Assembly (NCBI RefSeq): GCF_000003815.2
Contig: NC_049994.1
Span: 2,026,884-2,090,883, forward strand
Reading direction: 5' to 3'
From: Branchiostoma floridae
Taxonomy: Eukaryota > Chordata > Leptocardii > Amphioxiformes > Branchiostomatidae
Length of the DNA: 64,000 nucleotides
The first letter of the stretch is position 1, and every line of letters begins with the position of its first letter. Below, in pieces: positions 42,826-56,759 of the stretch. The notes under the pieces were generated by a model. It made no database searches and was not told where the DNA came from. It saw nothing but the letters and a program-made list of their open reading frames with translations. Both the position numbers and the translations under genes were made by a program.

Positions 42826-43870
42826 GCTGCAGTACCTTAGGAAGCCGCTAGGGGGCCCACTATCATAATTTGTCTTCGTTTTCCTGACCCCTACCCACCT
42901 ACCAAATATCATCAGGATTTTTTCAAGGCTTCTCGAGTTATGCATACCACAAACAAACGGACGCACACACTCGGCCCGCTACCGTCCTAACGGAAAATGC
43001 TACGTCAACTATTTTCGAACACAACCTTCCTTTCCGCAGCCGCTACTTAAATACTAAATAGCATGAAAATCCATGCACAGCTTCTTGGGTTATATGCTTT
43101 TGGCATGGATTTATGAAGTTTACTCATTAATTATGCAAATTAGCTACTGATTTGCATAATTAGTATTACATTGTATAAGTCACCACTCATTCTATCTACA
43201 TACCGAAAATCCTGATGATCTGTTTACACGTTCTCAAGTTATCCTCGTCCAAAGTTTGAACGGAAATCGGTGCCTGCAGTTCCCCAAAAGCCGCTAGGGG
43301 GTACAAACTCACAGCACTTACTCTCTGTTCTAAGGGCTATGTACCACTCAAAAATCATGACCACAGCATGTCCAGAACACGAAGTGCCAAAATTAAAAGT
43401 TTTGCTGCAGTCCCTTAGGCAGCCACTAGGGTGCCCATTATCGAACTTGACCTTCGTTTTCCTAACCCAAATCCACCTAACAAATATAATCAGGATCCAT
43501 TCAAGGGTTCTCGAGTTATCTTGCATACAGACAAACGCACTTACATACAAATCCCGCTACAGCACCATATGTAAGAGCCAGGTAAACCATTTTCGCACTT
43601 GACCTTCCTCTCCAAAACCGCTACACACCTACCAAGTTTCGTGAATATCGCCCAGCTAGATTTTGACTTATGCTGCCAAAAACAAACCGCAAAAAACATA
43701 CCAAGCTCGCTGCAGTACCGTAGGAAAACGCCAGGTAAACCGTTTTCAAACTTGGCATTCCTTTCGACAACTGCTACACACCTACCAAAAATAACATAAG
43801 TATAATATAAAGTAAAATAATATAAGTTCCATCCACAATTTCTCGAGTTATATGCTGTTGACCTACATAC
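42826..43870. repeat. Diverged tandem units (GCTGCAGTACCTTAGG family)
   Basis: Blocks such as CTAGGGGGCCCAC, CACCTACCAAATAT and TTCTCGAGTTAT recur near 42830, 43270, 43400, 43600 and 43710 with strong divergence. Non-coding; short frames inside are not genes. Confidence 0.55.
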
Positions 43871-44099
43871 AGACCCAAGTCAGCAATCTCATACTCTTCT
43901 TGGCGAAGAGAATGAAAGTCAACAAAACATTGTAGTCCATATACAAGGAAAAGCTTAACACCTTAAACACAATATGTTACAATTGTAAGAATCTTGTATC
44001 CGTGCGCCGTAGACAAATTAAAACGCTTACCAACAAGCTTTCGATCAGTCCTCTGATCCTTCTCAAGATGAAATGACCTAAAGCCTAAGTTGGCTAAAT

Positions 44100-46400
44100 T
44101 AAGGTCTTTTTACTCAAACCTTTATTCATTTAAAGAACCCCCAAAGCGTCTAGATGAGAAAAATTGCTCTGCCTTTTTTTCAAAGTACGGATAACGTCAA
44201 TAAACATTTAACTCAGAGCAACAAAACTCCTGTGAAGGTCCCATTACTGAAAAAGAATTGTGGATAGCAATTAATAGCTTTAAGAATGGAAAAGCTCCAG
44301 GACTAGATAATTGAAATATATAAGGTATTCTTCTCTAGCTTAAAGCAACATCTGCTCCAATCCTTTAAGATTAGGACTAATCACTCTTTTACTAAAGCAG
44401 AACTCAGAGGGCCAAGACAAGGACCCGTCCAAACTTACAAACTGGAGGCCTCTTTCACTTTTGTGTTGCGATGTGCGGATCATCTCTAAAGTAATTTCGC
44501 TTAGATTGAAAAATTGTATTAGTCATTGGATAAGTGAGGATCAAACTGGTTTTTTGAAAAACAGATTCATTGGAGAGAATATACGAAGAATTTTAGAATA
44601 AATTGAATATTATGACACTAACGAAAAAAAAGGACTGATCTTTATTGCCGATTTCGAGAAGGCATTTGATAGCCTAAGATGGGATTATATGTTTAAAGTT
44701 TTGAACTATTTTGGTTTTGGGGAATCTCTTATTAAATGGATTTAGGTTTTATACAATAATATTTCTAGTAATGTATTAAACAATGGACATATTTCTGACG
44801 CCTTTCCTCTTCTCCGTGGTGTTCGACAGGGGTGTTCCCTCTCCCCCTACTTGTTTATTTTATGTGTAGAATTATTAGCCACAAAAATCAGGACCAACGA
44901 ACACATAAAAGGACATAAAATAAACACTCTGGAAACCAAGGTCTCACAGTATGCTGATGATTCTAATTTTCCTCTGCAACCCGAAGCACAATATCTAGTA
45001 GCCCTCATTGAAGATTTAGATAATTTTTTCAATAATTTCTGGTCTAAAACCGAATTTTGACAAATGTACGATTTTAAGAATAGGCTCTTTAAAGAACACA
45101 ACTTTTTCTCTCCCTTGTGATCTTCCTATCAAATGGACTAATGGCCCTGTACAACTTCTAGGGATTATGATGGGTTTAGGCATAACTGGTTATACCGAAA
45201 AATTAGATCAGAATTACTGGACAAAACTTTCTAAGATAGACAAGACCTTGCTCCCCTGGAAATGACATTCCATATCACTTTTTGGTAAAATTGCCTTAGT
45301 GAACTCCCTAATAGCATCACAATTTACACATCTATTTATGGCGTTACCCTCTCCTAGCGACAAGTTCTTTAAGGAGTATGAGAAAAAGTTATTCAAATTC
45401 ATTTGGAATGGGCGCCCAGAAAAGATTAAGCGCAAGGTTATATATAACACCTATGACTGTGGTGGTCTGAAATTAATACACTTACCCACTTTTGATCTCA
45501 CTCGTAAGGCGTCGTGGATACCTAGACTATGGCAAGCAAAAACACCTTTAAGTAAATACTTGACAGATTTCCCAGACCCTGTATGTAAACTTTACCCTTT
45601 CTTGCAATTATTAAATATCATATAGACTGTATTTTTACTAAGTTTTCTCGGTCTGTTTGTCCTTTCTTCATCAATGCCATTAAAGCATGGCTTTCCTTCC
45701 AATTTAAGCCACCTGAAACACACCGGGACATACAATCACAGCTCTTATGGCTCAATTCAAATATTACTATAGACAGCAAGACTATTCACTTTAGAAATCA
45801 AGCCACACGTCAAATATTATTCATAAGTGACCTTTTAGATACAAATGGAATTTTTTTGTCATATGAGGACTTATCGCTGAATGTTGGGAGAATTCTTCAA
45901 AAGATGGAATATGATCAAATAATCTCTGCTATCACCACTTACTATAGGACCTAGTGCACCCTTCATATCAAACTATTCTTGGTTGGGAACACGTAAGATA
46001 AATAAAGATATATACATGACAACTCTTTTAACAAATAACGTTGTCCAAACCCCCGTCAAAATCCAAACATATTAGGAAGAAATACTTGACATGATAATAC
46101 CATGGAAACAAGTTTTTAGACTGATATACAAGACTACAATATGTCCGAAACTAAGATTTTTCCAATTTAAGATGTTACATAAATTTCTACCTACCAGAAA
46201 GATGTTATATATTTGGAAACTCTCGGACAGCCCTATTTGCATACACTGTGGAATTGAGCAAGAAGATACACTGCATCTATTTCGGGAATGTCCAAGAGTT
46301 TCCCAATTTTGGAGGGATGTTAAGAAATGGCACGAACGAGTATCGAGTTATTATAGATAGATTTAGATTTAGCACATAGCTTTAGCAAGTGTTATTTTGG
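44100..46400 (+). pseudogene. Decayed L1/Tx1-like LINE
   Basis: + strand pieces in several frames with many stops: ELWIAINSFKNGKAPGLDN, EDQTGFLKNRFIGENIRRIL, IFIADFEKAFDSLRWDY, GVRQGCSLSPYLFILCVELL, VSQYADDSNF (catalytic YADD), then KLFKFIWNGRPEKIKRKV and a zinc-knuckle-like end ICIHCGIEQEDTLHLF. The order and motifs match L1/Tx1-group ORF2. No endonuclease is recognisable upstream. Confidence 0.8.
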
Positions 46401-46769
46401 GTGATCTAACAGTAAATTCACCTAGGCTGAACAATACAATAATATTAATGGCAATTTTTTTTTTATTTGCAAACAGCAAGAAAAACACCTACAAATTGGA
46501 ATTCATAATAGCTTCCACAAAGAACAAATTGGCAGTTCACTACAGCAAATAGGGAGAAATACTTCACATCATTTCTTAAACCCCTCTATTTTCTTTTCGT
46601 CTTTTGTTACTCTTGTGGTTTTGCATTATTCGACTATTTTCACTAGTATTTAAAGCGAAGTGTTGTATTGATGTGTCTGTACTTAATTTGAGATTAATGT
46701 GTTAGTCAATATGTCTCATACCTTCTCCAAAGTTTTCGCAGAGATAAGTACAATTATGTGGAAATTATA

Positions 46770-47570
46770 AAGAAAGTTTGTGTTCAGTCCCTCTGGGGTC
46801 CAAACGGACCCCAGCAAAAATGTGCAGTTTTTAAAACAAACTTTGGAGGCTAACTCCTAATCCACATTTAGTATGACTACCAGACTTTTAGACGATAATA
46901 AGAATGTAAACTTAAATCCTAACAAAAATTTCTGTGTCATCAACATGTAATGTGGCAACACTATGGCGTAATTTACCTAATCAGGGCGGCCATATTGGAT
47001 TTGAACAATGACGTCATGAAATTAGCATAATTTATAAATTTTAAGTCATGAAAATTACATTGAATGTCATGGAATTTAATTTTTGTCAGAAAACATGTGT
47101 AGTTTACCAAGAAAACCTTGTTTAAATTGAAATTGGCAAATTTTGGCAAAATATGCCTGTTAGAATATGGTTACCATGGAAACCTCCGAAAATGATAAAC
47201 TTACTTTATTGACCAAAAACTTTTGCGACTAATATTTTGTATTGAATTACCAAGTTTCGTAGCTTTAGCTCTAGCCATTCATGAGTTATGCGACATAAAT
47301 GTTGCTGAGGGCCTCAAAATTCCCCTATCTGGTCGGAATGGGTTTAGCGCAAAACGTGGTCCTTCTGAACTTTTGCATGAATTATGATGATAAGTTGGAA
47401 TTAGCAACATCTTAACATCTCAAAATCTTCCTCTTACATTGACGAAGCAATGTATATACAATGAACGCCGATAAGAAATGGTACTGAGATTTTATGAACA
47501 AAACATTTTGGTGTCCGTTTGGACCCCACTCGGTCATTTTAGTCGCAAAAAAAGGTCGAGTGCTTGAGGG
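46770..47570. repeat. Element with GGGGTCCAAACGGACCCC ends
   Basis: GGGGTCCAAACGGACCCC near 46793 faces GTCCGTTTGGACCCC near 47513, and the right end finishes TTGAGGGTTAA. The layout resembles the piggyBac-like element at 9264, but no left TTAA is seen. No coding content. Confidence 0.5.
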
Positions 47571-48451
47571 TTAAAAGTGTGTCTAACGATCTTATCGTGT
47601 CAATATCTGTAAATATATTTTCCAGGAAAACTACAAACCAATGTACAATTGCGATTGTTGTTATAGAGTTTGCAAATCCAATGAAAACGTGAAGTAAAAT
47701 ATAGAACAAATACATTTTACTAGTAAACATAAGATACAGCACAGAACATTAGCAACAAACATGTAGGATGTCAACTTAGCAACTGTATGTACTAGTAGTT
47801 GCCTGAGCGCCGGTATCAGCACAACTCAGCCCCTAGCTGAGGCAACTAGGCTCTGAAAAACGAATGTACTTGTGTTTTCCTGCCTAGTTGAGGAAAACCC
47901 CATTTGCGATAATCATTTTAAACTTTATAACCGAACGCGATCCCCTGGACTCATGAAAACAGTAAACATGGGCAGAGCTGGAAACTGACAAATGAGATAA
48001 CAATCAGGGAGGCTCTACTAAGAAAAGTCAGCTGGAAGGAAACTCACAAAAAGAACGAGTACAGAGCTGGTACAATCATTTTTAAAACCACTTGGTAATC
48101 CACCATACGAGGACGAGGAAATTCCCACTATTTAATCAGTGTACAGGCAGTTTGGGAGCTATCGGTATAAAGGCCCTTTTGACAGTGAAGAATATGATAG
48201 GCAAGGAAATCACTCGTGGAAGGAACAAGCAGTGGTGAGAATAGAATACCACCTGAGGTACTGAAAAGATGCAAGGATCTGGACGAGAGTACGAGTATCC
48301 TTGACTTTTGTTACAAGGCACTGCTGAAAAACCAACACAATGGAGTACTCTGAATAGTGTACCCATACCCAAAGCTGGGAATCTCAGACTTACAGAGAAC
48401 TATCGTGGCATTAGCTTGATCTCTATTGTTGCCAAGACATACAACAAAATG

Positions 48452-51400
48452 AATTACTGCCGGCTTACCAAAACTGTATATACTCAAATCTACCTTAACT
48501 ATTTGTCCACAATGCATTCTTATATTTATTTCCCTTATCATGATAATTCTTGCGGGTGATATTCATCCCAACCCAGGGCCACTCGTTCGCAAGGAAATTA
48601 ATTTTATGCATATTAATGTTAACAGCCTGTCTGCTGGGTCCAAAATGGACGAACTGTCAGCTATTGTAACTAGATTTAAATTAGCTGTAGTCGCTATTTC
48701 CGAAACTTGGTTGGGAGATTCTGTTAATTCTGCCGACATATTGTTAAATGGGTTTCAGGCCCCCATTCGCCGCGATAGAAACAGGCACGGCGGCGGTGTG
48801 CTCATTTATGTATCTGATAAGATCGCCTTCAAGAGACGCCTAGATCTGGAGCCTTCACCTGTTGAATGTATTTGGCTTGAACTGTCCACAGGATGCTCTC
48901 GCATCATATTTTCTGTTTACTACCGTCCACCTGGACAGGACTCTAGCACTGCTAATGAATTCATTGACTTATTCATCGACTCTGTCTTTGCAGTTGGGTC
49001 CTCTAATTATGACGCTATGATAATAACAGGTGATTTCAATGCCAAACACAATGCATGGTGGGCTCCTGATCCAATTACCCCAGTTGGCATGAAACTATTT
49101 CAAGCATCAACTATGTTAAACCTCACCTAGGTGATCAGTGAGCCGACATGTGACCTGTCACGCTCGCCGTCTTTGATTGACTTACTATTTACTGATGTGG
49201 GACAGCTTGTTAAACAAACCATTGTTTTGTCTCCACTCTCCGCATGCCACCACTGTCCGATGATTACCACCTTTAATCCATCTCTGAAATGCCCAAAGCC
49301 TTATACTCGTACTGTATAGGACTATTCTAAGATTGACCTTAACTTACTAGAAGATTTCTCATTTGATCCCAATTGGAACGATATTTTCTATTGTAATAAT
49401 GTCGATGATGCATGTGACAAGCTCGTTGAACTTATATTTGAAGCTAAATCCAAATGTGTTCCTCACAAAGTTATAGTTGTAAGACCCAGAGACAAACCTT
49501 GGATGTCTCCTAGAATTAGATCGTTAATGCGGCAACGAGACAAATTACATAGAAAAGCTAAAGTATCAAATAGTCCTACATTATGGTCTTTATACCGCAA
49601 TGTTAGAAACAAGCTTGTACGTGAAATCTCTCTCTCTAAGTCTAACTACTACAACCGTCTCGTTGACTCATTGACGTCTTCTCCTTGTTCCAGTAAGAAG
49701 TGGTGGCACATTGTCAAAATGTTCTTTTGTAGCAAAGCGAGCTCTACCATTCTCCCCTTAAAGTCGGGTCACTCTTATGTAACTGATTCTTGTGAAAAGG
49801 CAAGAATGTTCAATGATTTTTTCTCTGCTCAAGCCTCTGTGGATGACACCAAGGCAAGCCTTCCACAAATTGATTACCTTACCGATGTTCGTTTGTCAGA
49901 ATGTTTTACTACACCTGCTGAGGTTGAACTTTACGTATCGTCTTTAGATATATCTAAAGTATGTGGCTACGATAACGTCGACAACCGTTTTTTTAAACTT
50001 ATATGTCCCCTTATATCTGACAAAATCGCTTACGTTTTCAACATATCTCTTTGCCATGGTGTCTTTCCAGAAGCCTGGAAACGGGCAAATGTGGTTCCTA
50101 TTTTCAAAAAGGGAGATCCCGATGATGTATCTAATTACCGTCCCGTTTCTTTGCTACCTAGCTTGTCCAAAATCTTGGAAAGAATTGTATTTAAACACTT
50201 GTATAACCATCTGATGTCCCAAAATTTACTTTATTCTCTCCAGTCCGGCTTTATCCGCGGAGATTCTACTGTTAATCAGCTCATTTGTATAACTGACAAA
50301 ATTTTTGATGCTCTAGACTCAAACAGAGAAGTCAGAGCGGTTTGCCTCGACTTTTCAAGAGCATTTGATAAAGTCTGGCATAAAGGCCTTATTTTTAAGT
50401 TGCAAAGAAACGGGGTTGACGGTTCAATCTTAAATTGGTTTTACAGTTATCTCTCTAGTAGAGAGCAAAGAGTTGTTATTGATGGACAATGTTCAGATTG
50501 GTGCTATGTTGGCGCAGGTGTACCTCAGGGTTCGGTGCTAGGCCCCCTACTGTTCCTTGTGTATATTAATTGGTGGATGGTTTAGTCACTTGCCCTTTTT
50601 TATTTGCGGACGACAGCTCCTTATTGGATATCGTGGAAAATCCCAACTCAACAGCCATTCGACTCAATGGTGATCTCATGAAGACTTCATCTTGGTCGGC
50701 AAGATGGCTTATGGAGCTAAATTCCTTAAAACTGAAGAAATGCTTTTTTCTAAGAAATTAAATCCCCTTTACCNNNNNNNNNNNNNNNNNNNNNNNNNNN
50801 NNNNNNNNNNNNNNNNNNNNNNNNNNNNNNNNNNNNNNNNNNNNNNNNNNNNNNNNNNNNNNNNNNNNNNNNNNNNNNNNNNNNNNNNNNNNNNNNNNNN
50901 NNNNNNNNNNNNNNNNNNNNNNNNNNNNNNNNNNNNNNNNNNNNNNNNNNNNNNNNNNNNNNNNNNNNNNNNNNNNNNNNNNNNNNNNNNNNNNNNNNNN
51001 NNNNNNNNNNNNNNNNNNNNNNNNNNNNNNNNNNNNNNNNNNNNNNNNNNNNNNNNNNNNNNNNNNNNNNNNNNNNNNNNNNNNNNNNNNNNNNNNNNNN
51101 NNNNNNNNNNNNNNNNNNNNNNNNNNNNNNNNNNNNNNNNNNNNNNNNNNNNNNNNNNNNNNNNNNNNNNNNNNNNNNNNNNNNNNNNNNNNNNNNNNNN
51201 NNNNNNNNNNNNNNNNNNNNNNNNNNNNNNNNNNNNNNNNNNNNNNNNNNNNNNNNNNNNNNNNNNNNNNNNNNNNNNNNNNNNNNNNNNNNNNNNNNNN
51301 NNNNNNNNNNNNNNNNNNNNNNNNNNNNNNNNNNNNNNNNNNNNNNNNNNNNNNNNNNNNNNNNNNNNNNNNNNNNNNNNNNNNNNNNNNNNNNNNNNNN

Positions 51401-51989
51401 NNNNNNNNNNNNNNNNNNNNNNNNNNNNNNNNNNNNNNNNNNNNNNNNNNNNNNNNNNNNNNNNNNNNNNNCGCCTTCGCATAGGTACCTGCAGTCTAAA
51501 CCAAAGTTTATTTATCCGAAATTTAACTTCTAGTCCAGCCTGTAACTGTGGGTGTCGATGTGAAGGTGTTGTGCATTTTTTGTTATAATCCCTACCTATC
51601 AACAATACAGAACCATTTTTTTCGACAATCTTCAGAACCTGCTAGGCAATTCTCTTAATTTCAATAGTTTATCCGAATCAGCCCGTATCCATTTACTTTT
51701 AAGGGGTTCAACTTTTCTGTCATATCATACAAACTGCAGTATCTTAAAGTTGACCCAGTCATATATTGTACATACCAAACGTTTTGCAACTACCTTGTAA
51801 CCTGACTTATATGTAAATAGCTGTGAATTGTTTGTTTCGATACTGTCACTTTATTTGTTCTTGTCAATCATCCTTTTTTTAGAGGTGATATGAATATTAG
51901 CTTTCTGCTAGAGTGTATTACCTCTCTGTCCTGTCTGTACTTTGTTGTTCAATAATAATAAAAAAAAAATAAATAAATAAAAAAAAAAG
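48452..51989 (+). pseudogene. CR1/L2-like LINE with endonuclease and reverse transcriptase
   Basis: The frame from ATG 48540 begins MIILAGDIHPNPGPLVRKE, then the apurinic-endonuclease domain (FMHINVNSL, ISETWLGD, VYYRPPG, ITGDFNAKH). The same frame continues past two TAG stops (49128, 49317) into the reverse transcriptase (PWMSPRIRSLMRQRDKLHRK; VCLDFSRAFDKVWHKGL; GVPQGSVLGPLLFLVYIN). A frameshift near 50568 precedes FLFADDSSL. A gap (50774-51471) hides the thumb, and the 3' end closes with AATAAATAAA-type tails at 51950-51989. Few lesions, so relatively recent. Confidence 0.85.
50774..51471. other. Assembly gap (698 N)
   Basis: Inside the LINE; open frames spanning it are artefacts. Confidence 0.99.
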
Positions 51990-53059
51990 ATCCTGAACAG
52001 AATAAGACCAGTACTGGATAAACACAAGAGGAGAAACCAGAACGGATTCAGGGTTGGGAGGTCTTCGGTAGGGTACATTCTTGGGATTCGTAGGCTTATT
52101 GAAGGTATCAAGACATATAATTTAAAAGCAATAATTACATTTATAGACTTCTAAAAGGCCTTCGATACTATTCACAGAGGTAAGATGCTGAAGATTTTCA
52201 GAGCATAAGGCATACCCGAAGAACTAGTGGATGCCATAGCCAGCATGTACCAGGATACTAAGGCAAAAGTCATCTCCTCTGATGGTGAAACTGAGCTTTT
52301 TAAGTTGTATCCTGGGGTGCTGCAGGGGGATACGCTTGCTCCATACCTGTTTGTGATCGTACTTGATTACGTAACGAGGATGGCTATAGAGGGTAGTGAG
52401 GAAGAACTTGGTCCTCTAGGAGTGGATGAGAAGTATAGAAGGATAGGCCCGAAGGTAGTGTCTGACTTGGGTTTCGCTGACGATATAACGCTGCTATCAG
52501 GGGTAATCCAACAAGCTAATGAGTTATTTGTGTGCGTGGAGAGTTCAGTGGGCAAGGTTGGACTTCATATGATTGCCGGAAAACCAAAGTTCATGGCCTT
52601 TAACATTCCGACTCCATACTGCCTGAAAACAAACAAAGGTAATGCCTCGGAGAAGGTTAAGGATTTCAAATAACTGGGGTCTAGAATGGAAAGCACAGCA
52701 AAGGACGTTACAGGAAGAAAAGTAGCAGCCTGGCTTGCTTGCAACAGGTTAAAGAAGATTTGTAGATCAAACCTCTCACGTGAGCTGAAAGTGAGGCTCT
52801 TCCTCTCGACTGTCGAATCAGTACTCCAGTATGGGTGCTAGTCCTGGACACTTACAACCAAGCTGGAAAAGCAGTTCGACGGTTGTTCTACGAGGTTACT
52901 AAGAACTGCTCTCAACGTCCGCTGGACACAGCATACCTCTAACAAGGACGTGTATGCTGACATAACAAAACTTAACCATGAGATTCAAATGAGAAGATTA
53001 AAGTTGGCAGGTCACTGCCTAAAGCACGGAAATGGTTGCTGACCTGGTACTCTGGCATG

Positions 53060-53640
53060 GGAAGAGCGGTTATAACGTTTAGAATTGTGTCATAAAAGAA
53101 ACATTCATTTTTTCACACATTGTACTGTCATTATGACCAGCTCGTAGGTTTTTACAAAAGATCGTTGCAAAGTTCAACCACGATGTCTGAACATATGTGA
53201 GGAAATATTGATAGAGTTATAATTCAAAACATTTCTTATGTTCCTGCATTTAAGTCAAAGCAATGTCTTGCCGACGGATCAGACTGGATTGAATACAGAC
53301 AATGACATTATGTACAATAATAGGCTGCTTTTGAAGCAGTATTACATTTAACTATAGATTATGTATGAAGTTGAAATTTGAATTACTTTATCAAGTCAAA
53401 TATGCCATCCTTACCTTTTGTTGCATTGGTCATGTATAAAAAAAAACCTGAACGTAGCCCATACTGTCTGTGCCGCTAGTCATCACAGATGTTATATATA
53501 ATGGTTAAAATAAAGGATGCAAAAGACAATGTAGTAATCTGAAATATGTGCACTGCCATAGATATTATATATGTTTAATATTTATAGAAATAAGTCAAAT
53601 ACAAGCTGTGTTTAAGATCATGAGATAAACTTAATATGAA
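53060..53640. other. AT-rich DNA without recognisable features
   Basis: No domain, exon or inverted repeat seen. Confidence 0.4.
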
Positions 53641-54430
53641 TGAATGAATGAATGAATGGATGAATTTTATGAATGAATGAATTTTATTGCTCAACAATCG
53701 AACATGGTACAATGTATGGCAATAATAACAACTAATAGCTATACAGATAATGATACTAAGAGGCTACATGCAAAACAACAACAAAACATTATCGATAACA
53801 GTACAGTTATGGGTGATTCATCTGGTCTCGCATTTGGAATACATTAAAAAGAAACTGGCCTACGTAGACGGATATATGAGACGAACATGAGAGCAATACA
53901 TGGAAAATATCGCTTTCTGCAACAGCGAGAGAGATGTGTGTTTTGGTTCTTATATTGTCAAACAATGTTTCTCTCTCTTTACTGTAGGTAGGACATTTCA
54001 TAACAAAGTGGAATACATCCTCTATATTTCCATGACATGTAGGACACAGTCTCTGAGTGGCTGGTGTGATACTGTGACGACTGTTTTCGATTTCTAAACA
54101 ATATGCACTTATTCTCAGTTTTGTAATGCTGTATCTAAATGGTCTATTATGAATTGATTTGAGATATTCTTCGATACCAAAGTGTTTTTTGATTTGCGAA
54201 TATGTTTTAGTTTGTTGGTGCTTTTGAGCTGTTCCCTCCAGCCAGAACGAAACGTGTCTTTTAGACGCTCTTTGAAAATGTTCCCAAAATGTTTGGCATT
54301 AACAGTGGGGTTTAGCCAAACATTTTGGAACCCATGTCGGCATAAAATGTCCTGAACGTGAGTAGCCCAATCATGTTCTTGATCAAGTGTCGTAAGCCTT
54401 TTTAACAATCCTATCATTTGGTAGAGTATG
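53641..54430 (-). pseudogene. 3' end of a LINE with ATTC-repeat tail
   Basis: - strand fragments LLKRLTTLDQEHDWATHVQD, FKERLKDTFRSGWREQL, then HFVMKCPTYSKERETLF in another frame, resembling the C-terminal zinc-knuckle region of LINE ORF2. The - strand end runs into repeated ATTCATTC units (53641-53690), a typical LINE 3' tail. Confidence 0.65.
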
Positions 54431-55986
54431 CAATCTTAGCCAGTATTTAATCAGATGTGTTTGACTGTCAACGAATAGAGAAAATACTCCTAATTCTCCT
54501 CTTACGGCGGCATTGACAGAGCTTTTCGGTACATGAAGTAAAATTTTGCAGAAATTTAAGAGAACGTATTCTATGTTAACAGGTCACTGCGTAGCTACCT
54601 ATTATCTCCTACAATCTTAGCTACTTCAGTAGCAGATCACACAATCAGTTGGTTAACATGATTAGTGTCTGTTGCAAACATGTTTACATCGGTGCTTATA
54701 CCCATTTTGGGGTTTTGATGGCTTATATAGTGATAATTATATCACATTTTAAACATGTTTTAATTGTTATAATGTTATCCTGTACTAATGGTATGCCCAT
54801 CGTCAAAAACAGTTCAGAAGGATATTTAGCTACCAACAACTGTTGCTCGATTTGAAAGAAATAGGTCAGAAAGATATTGTGGCTATGCACCTTTAGATAC
54901 AACTGTCTATAGTATTTAAATGATTATGATTTTGAATAAAATGTAAATTCTCTTTAGGTACCTGCTGTGCTCTTTATAATCTTAGGCGTCGGTATTAAAT
55001 ATTCTAAAGGCCATCTTATTGATGTCTTCTGCGTATACGCATACGTATATAACAAAGGCATTGTTACAGTAGTAATCCTTTTACAATGTACCATGGGAAG
55101 AAATTACCGTCTAAGATTGAGATAAATTAGTTATATATAAGATGTTACATACACTACCTGGTTTCTCCTCCAACAATCCCATACAGATACTGCAGTAGAA
55201 TATCAGACACTCAGTTGGTTTCATGCTCTAGACTGGTGATTTTTTTTACAACAGATATTTTTGTTTCTGTAATTTCACCCCGTTTACGCAATCCTGGTAT
55301 TCTCGGACAGAGCTAGCCCCGCTGTCATCGACCGTATTCGAGGACAATTCGGTCAGCACAAAATTGATTTAAAGAAGTCAGCATTTAACTGAATGAGCCC
55401 CATAGGTTTAACTAAAGATTGATTAACGCTTAATTATGATCCAAACCTAACAAATGGTTTTGTAGGGTAGCCTACATAAAAAAAAATGTCGGCGAGCGGA
55501 AAAAAATCATAAGTACCATTGTAACACCAATAAACATCATCTCATCAGCGTCTAGTAAGGATACAGGTAACTACATTTATACGTCAGACAAACGGATTAA
55601 CTTCTTTTAGGGAAAAGTTCATGCTTTGAACTCCTCCGTATGGAGGAATGCAAGGAAGGCTTTCTGTTTACCGTGTAGTTTTCTTCCAGTCATTTAGCTA
55701 TCAGCTATGAATCAACAAAAAAGATAATTTTTTCACGACCAAAATAGGCAGGGCAACTTAACCCTGTTACGCTGTCAAGTTTGAATTACTCTGACAAGAT
55801 TTAACGAAAAGAGAGCTCCAACAGAAGAATGTTTTTTTTTTCGCTGACAAATCCGATTAAGAACAACTTTTCTTCAAAGAACTCACACCACGATCCCGCG
55901 ATTCTATTCGACGTTTGAATAAAGAGTGCTGCTAGTATATCACAGGTTAATAAAAACAAATATAAGCTTGGTCTTGTTGCGCATGG
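54431..55986. other. Intergenic AT-rich DNA, no gene seen
   Basis: No convincing exon, RNA gene or repeat structure. Confidence 0.4.
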
Positions 55987-56695
55987 AGGTTAGGTCGTGT
56001 TGATTTGGTCATATAACATCATCTGGGAACACCAAAGCTAATGTGAGCGCGTAAAAAAAAGTTGAGCAAAAAAAGTTGCCTGTTTAAAATCTGGGTGCTG
56101 AGGAAGGTTGAACATGAGACTTACAGTATAATATACGAACAATTAGGTACATCCCAAGAGTTCAAAACATTTATTTCATTACTTTCTTGGACATGTCCAA
56201 AAAAAGCAGACCTGAACAAAACAGTGGAATGGGTTTCGCAAATTAGAAAATGTACACACTATATCGGCAGGCGTTTGGGGGCTTACCAGGCCAACAAAAT
56301 AACAAGAAGAGCAAAGTCGAGTAGAGTTTATTTATTAGTTGTCATTTGTACCAAGTTTCTACTGTCAAAGTTACAGAGGAAGCTAGCCTTTATTACGCGA
56401 AGATGGGATTTTTAAACGCTAGAGACAGTTGGAGACAGATTCCTTTAAAGCAAATTAATAATTATTTTTAGTGTCACTAAATCTTATTCTTTGACTTTTA
56501 TATTTACTTTGGCTTTTCATTACATTAGTTATCTTTTTTCCGACACTTTTTTCAACCTAAGGATTATATGTGCTCATTTTTCAGCTGCTATGCAAGATTT
56601 ACAGTATGGTCCAATTTTTGTCTTTTTTTTGGAAACAGCCGGAAATTGATGCTCGCGCGGATGTCATACATATAACCACATCAACATGGCCTTCC
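55987..56695. mobile_element. Long-TIR non-autonomous element, copy 2
   Basis: Left end GGTTAGGTCGTGTTGATTTG faces right end CAACATGGCC with ATGTCATACATATAACC. The interior GTCGAGTAGAGTTTAT and TACCAAGTTTCTACTGTC match copy 1 (19932-20805). Confidence 0.65.
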
Positions 56696-56759
56696 ATCAT
56701 TATGATACTATTCAATTTAACTGTAATGTCAAAACAGCATTGATCAATTCTGGGCCAAC

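Larger units (their letters stand above)
48180..53050 (+). pseudogene. RTE-like LINE, split by an inserted CR1/L2 LINE
   Basis: Left part (to 48451): IPPEVLKRCKDLDESTSILD, then NYRGISLISIVAKTYNKM. Right part (from 51990): ILNRIRPVLDKHKRRNQNGF in a continuing frame, then KAFDTIHRGKMLKIF, GVLQGDTLAPYLFVIVLDYV, LGFADDITLLS and a C-terminal RRLKLAGHCLKHG. The two halves rejoin between Met and Ile as one reverse transcriptase. Several stops and frameshifts are present, so it is inactive. Confidence 0.8.
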
